Shown here in pieces: positions 21,845-24,522 of a stretch of 24,522 nt of DNA (the first letter of the stretch is position 1; each line of letters opens with the position of its first letter). Position numbers and translations under genes: made by a program. The stretch is from a virus, in IMG/VR virus record IMGVR_UViG_3300042893_000388, positions 1 through 24,522 of that record; one strand, given 5' to 3'. The notes below the pieces were generated by a model. It was not told the origin of the DNA. It was given only the letters and a program-made list of their open reading frames with translations, and did no database searches.

Positions 21845-24307
21845 TTAGAATTCCTTGTTAAGAGCAAAACCAAATAGTTGATTGGTCATGCCCGCTTGAT
21901 TGAGATAGTTTGTTTGGTGTTCACCATAAGTAATCAAGTTTAAGTTTTTAGTTTTATACTTGTAATACACTCCCATATCATACTGCATTGCAGTTGGAGT
22001 AATGCTTACACGGCTACGATCATATGCTATTTCACCGTTAGCAGTCCAACCAATTGGCACGCTAACATCAACAGTACCTTTACTCACAGTAACTGGTTGG
22101 CTTACTGTAGCACCAAAACTGTGTTTTTCTTTAGTATAATCTACGCCCATGTTCCAACTATATGTCTGTGTAGCACCCACATTGGTGATCAATCCACTAG
22201 TCTGTAAGTTGGCCTGTGTATAACCTACCCAAGCACTACCAAATAAGCTCAAGTTTTTATTTAAGTTATATGCACCAGTAAAGTTCATGAACTGTGTATA
22301 ACTACCATTGACTTCACCCATCATACCTGAGATCTGATTGCCCATCCAAGCATTGCGTTCATTCAACATGCCAAAGCCCACACGGTAGTTTGCCTTGTCA
22401 TTGAACTTAGTGGTATACCCTGATTCAACTAGTCCTGTTTGGGTAAACTCATTCATTGACATCCTAACATCATACTGCCCTAGAGCAACTTTACCACCAT
22501 TGGTGTAGTAGTTTAACTTATTATAAGGATTGTAGTCTTCGTAAAAGTTTGCTTTACTTATAGGATTAAAAGTACCTGTAGCTCGTTTAGCATTGGCGGT
22601 TGATGCCATGTTAACATAATAATCACGACCAAACTCATCTGTCACCATTACTGAACTTAGTGCACCAACTGACGCTAATCCACCTGACGTGCTAGTTGAG
22701 AAGCCACCACCAAGTGCGACTTTTCTACCAGTTGTAGGAATACCTACTACACCATATGGACGAGTCGCTTTTTCTAAATCTAATAGGCCTGCACCCATTA
22801 CATCTTTATCATAATTTACTAGATCTTTATTAGCGGTAGCTGTTAAAAGTTTAACGATATTGCTACCAGTCATCTGTGGCCATTGTTGATGGATAATAGC
22901 TACAGCACCCGAAACCACTGCAGCCGCTTCACTAGTGCCTGTTGAACTAGTATACACATCACCAGTTTTACCAGCAGAGAATGCATTACCTGGTGCTAGG
23001 ATATAAAAGTCACTCATGCGATATGTGTCATTACAAGTACCAGCAACAATATTAAATCCTTGACACAAGTGTCCAGCTTTATTACTGTAACTAGCGATAC
23101 TATTGGTATTAATATCATATGCTCCAACTACTAACATTTGGCCATTTAAGTATAATGTTCCATCTGGACGAGTAGCATAGGCCATTGGTGCGGGGTTCTG
23201 TGGATATCTCAATCCACTATTACCAGCTGAGTTAACGATAACCATTTCACTTGAGCCCAATGCTTCAGCCCAGGCTTTTGGGTCTTCATTGTTATAAAAT
23301 CCAGTTGCACGCTTACCAGTGTAATAGTTTGTCTTATACGCGGCACTGCTGTTAGCCCAAGATCCATCGTTCAGTTGATAAAAAGTTTTTCTAGACGCAT
23401 TATCATATACACTGTTAGCACTGATATTAGCTACATCTGCGCCAATAGTAACACCCCAAGCTATGGCCTGACGAGCTTGGCTAAAGCCATAAGAGGTAGT
23501 ATCAGTGACCTTGGCGATAGCTAACATTGCATCTGGTGCTACACCAGCCACCCCAACGCCATCCCAATTAGCAGCAGCGATACTGGCCATTCTAGTACCG
23601 TGACCAACGTTATCATTGATTCCAAATTTAGATCTAACGAAGTCTTTAGTATCAGTGATACTATTTAAAAACTCACTGTGTTTGGCATTTATACCACTGT
23701 CGATGATCAAAATCTTAGACCCTAACCCAGTATACCCTCTGCTCCACGCTGAACTAGCGTTAACTACACGTAGATAGTCATCATTGGAGTTACCGGCACT
23801 GATTCCGTTTGCAGTATATTCTGCTGTAGCATACGGTGACAGGTTAATCCCTGGACTAGTTGGCGCCGTCGTAGTGACTACAGGAGTAGTTGCTACGAGC
23901 GTGGCTGGTGGAGTAGTTACTGTCGGTACCGGACCATATACAATAGCTATTTGTCTTGCTTGTTCTGCTAGTATTGCCGAGCGATCTGCCTCCGCTTTTG
24001 CCGCTACGACCGCTTTTGCGTCTGCTACTTCTTTTACGGCAATTTCTGCAGGAGTTAATGCCGGAGTAGTTACAACAACCGGTGTATTCACAACTGCCGG
24101 AGTAGTTGACCCATTAAGCGGTTTACCATAAACTATTTGATATTGTCTTGCCTGTTCAGCTAGTATTGCAGCCCTGGCTGCATCTGCTCTGGCTGTTGCA
24201 GCCGCTTTAGCCTGTACAACTTCTTCTGCTGGTGTTAGGGCAACTGCCTGATGACTGATCAACGATCCTGCTAGTGTTAATCCTAATAATATTTTTCTAA
24301 GTTTCAT
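21845..24307 (-). CDS. Phage-encoded subtilase (S8) autotransporter, outer-membrane protease
   Basis: An 820-residue secreted serine protease. A signal peptide (about 1-23, K/R then hydrophobic, cleavage after AVA) starts it; the ATG at 24307 follows a purine-rich RBS. Two diverged Ala/Thr/Pro-rich 60-residue repeats (24-83, 84-148) follow, then an S8 subtilase domain (about 175-510) with D203 (IIDSG), H236 (GHGT), oxyanion N363 (AGNSG) and S459 (GTS). The Cys pair C415/C425 could be a disulphide. A linker precedes a C-terminal beta-barrel (about 600-820) with alternating aromatic strands and a terminal Phe, as in outer-membrane proteins. It acts at the host surface. This is not a usual phage gene. 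Its job (receptor or surface protein trimming, superinfection exclusion or release) is inference. Confidence 0.9.
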   Translation of the reverse strand: MKLRKILLGLTLAGSLISHQAVALTPAEEVVQAKAAATARADAARAAILAEQARQYQIVYGKPLNGSTTPAVVNTPVVVTTPALTPAEIAVKEVADAKAVVAAKAEADRSAILAEQARQIAIVYGPVPTVTTPPATLVATTPVVTTTAPTSPGINLSPYATAEYTANGISAGNSNDDYLRVVNASSAWSRGYTGLGSKILIIDSGINAKHSEFLNSITDTKDFVRSKFGINDNVGHGTRMASIAAANWDGVGVAGVAPDAMLAIAKVTDTTSYGFSQARQAIAWGVTIGADVANISANSVYDNASRKTFYQLNDGSWANSSAAYKTNYYTGKRATGFYNNEDPKAWAEALGSSEMVIVNSAGNSGLRYPQNPAPMAYATRPDGTLYLNGQMLVVGAYDINTNSIASYSNKAGHLCQGFNIVAGTCNDTYRMSDFYILAPGNAFSAGKTGDVYTSSTGTSEAAAVVSGAVAIIHQQWPQMTGSNIVKLLTATANKDLVNYDKDVMGAGLLDLEKATRPYGVVGIPTTGRKVALGGGFSTSTSGGLASVGALSSVMVTDEFGRDYYVNMASTANAKRATGTFNPISKANFYEDYNPYNKLNYYTNGGKVALGQYDVRMSMNEFTQTGLVESGYTTKFNDKANYRVGFGMLNERNAWMGNQISGMMGEVNGSYTQFMNFTGAYNLNKNLSLFGSAWVGYTQANLQTSGLITNVGATQTYSWNMGVDYTKEKHSFGATVSQPVTVSKGTVDVSVPIGWTANGEIAYDRSRVSITPTAMQYDMGVYYKYKTKNLNLITYGEHQTNYLNQAGMTNQLFGFALNKEF
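23864..24238 (-). repeat. Two Ala/Thr/Pro-rich repeats in the autotransporter passenger
   Basis: Residues 24-83 and 84-148 both begin LTPAE and share AILAEQARQ followed by IVYG (47-61 and 111-125), followed by Thr/Pro/Val-rich linkers. The copies are diverged with a four-residue offset. The first half of each looks helical or coiled coil, the second half a flexible stalk. Confidence 0.75.
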
Positions 24308-24317
24308 TTCCTTCCCC

Positions 24318-24522
24318 TTATCTTGGAGCAAATTCTTGTTGAAGTTTCACATTATCCATGAACTCTTTCTTAGTACCAGGATCAGTATTAAATGCTCCTT
24401 TGAGTACTGTAGTTTGAGTCAATGAACTATGTGCCATGATGCCTCTATTCTCACAACATCCATGAATCGCCTGGATGTAGACTGCTACATTCTCACTGCC
24501 AGTAGCTTTCATGATTTCTCTG
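24318..24522 (-). CDS. folE: GTP cyclohydrolase I, C-terminal part (5' end outside window)
   Basis: The frame is open to base 24522; the last 67 residues are visible. They match the FolE C terminus: the strand V-A-V-Y-I-Q-A-I-H-G-C-C-E-N-R-G, in which H-x-C-x3-R-G carries the distal zinc Cys, then SLTQTT and GAFNTDPGTKKEF near the terminus. FolE makes dihydroneopterin triphosphate from GTP, the input to folate and to QueD. Its stop is followed by the autotransporter ATG 11 nt later, so they are probably in one transcript. The start is not visible; the internal ATG at 24512 is not a start. Confidence 0.88.
   Translation of the reverse strand, partial: REIMKATGSENVAVYIQAIHGCCENRGIMAHSSLTQTTVLKGAFNTDPGTKKEFMDNVKLQQEFAPR

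Noticed and set aside
23784-24131. Open frame on the plus strand within the autotransporter repeats
   Set aside because: It is a composition-driven reverse frame of an Ala/Thr/Pro/Val repeat region; no ribosome-binding site and no plus-strand neighbours.

Overview
The window looks like a contiguous piece of a tailed dsDNA phage genome of the T4-like (aquatic myovirus) kind. All 40 protein-coding genes that I can support lie on the minus strand. They are tightly packed, many share ATGA/TAATG/TTGA start-stop overlaps, and many are short proteins of unknown function. The content is phage nucleotide and nucleic-acid metabolism: ThyA, DHFR, a 5'-3' FEN/T4 RNase H-type exonuclease, a DEDDh 3'-5' exonuclease and phosphoribosyltransferase, with deazaguanine-pathway enzymes. 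No virion structural gene, tRNA, integrase or IS element is visible. Several small proteins resemble, from memory, conserved hypothetical proteins of marine T4-like phages; this was not checked by search. An outer-membrane autotransporter implies a Gram-negative host. Host and lineage are inference.

Layout in transcription order, from high to low coordinates: (A) 24522-17382 holds the end of folE, a secreted subtilase autotransporter, an NTF2-like protein, a phosphoribosyltransferase, a small membrane protein, a QueE-like radical SAM enzyme, a putative 2OG-Fe(II) oxygenase, another small membrane protein and MetK. (B) 17380-12148 holds conserved small phage proteins, an SGNH-like protein, the two exonucleases, QueD, a DUF3307-like membrane protein and more small proteins. 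(C) 12141-8729 holds one AT-rich gene for an 1115-residue nuclease-helicase under its own promoter. (D) 8681-7138 holds a promoter, a GC-rich noncoding tract that may be a structured RNA, and four small genes. (E) 7075-3379 holds small genes and then a MoxR-type AAA+ ATPase with its VWA/metallopeptidase-like partner. (F) 3316-1 holds conserved small genes, DHFR, ThyA and three small genes, the last cut by the window edge.

FolE and QueD, with CPH4 then taken by QueE, supply the early steps of the preQ0/queuosine (7-deazaguanine) route, and MetK makes the SAM that radical SAM and methyl-transfer enzymes use. QueC and any DNA-inserting transglycosylase are not in the window, so DNA hypermodification is only a hypothesis.

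The clearest regulatory signal is a set of eight minus-strand sigma70-type promoters with near-perfect elements (TTGACA/T/C, 17 or 18 nt, TATAAT). In four of them the -10 ends only 5-6 nt before the ATG, predicting leaderless or nearly leaderless mRNAs. The most unusual protein-coding content is the phage-encoded autotransporter protease, the stand-alone nuclease-helicase with repeated C-terminal motifs, and a QueE with displaced cluster cysteines.
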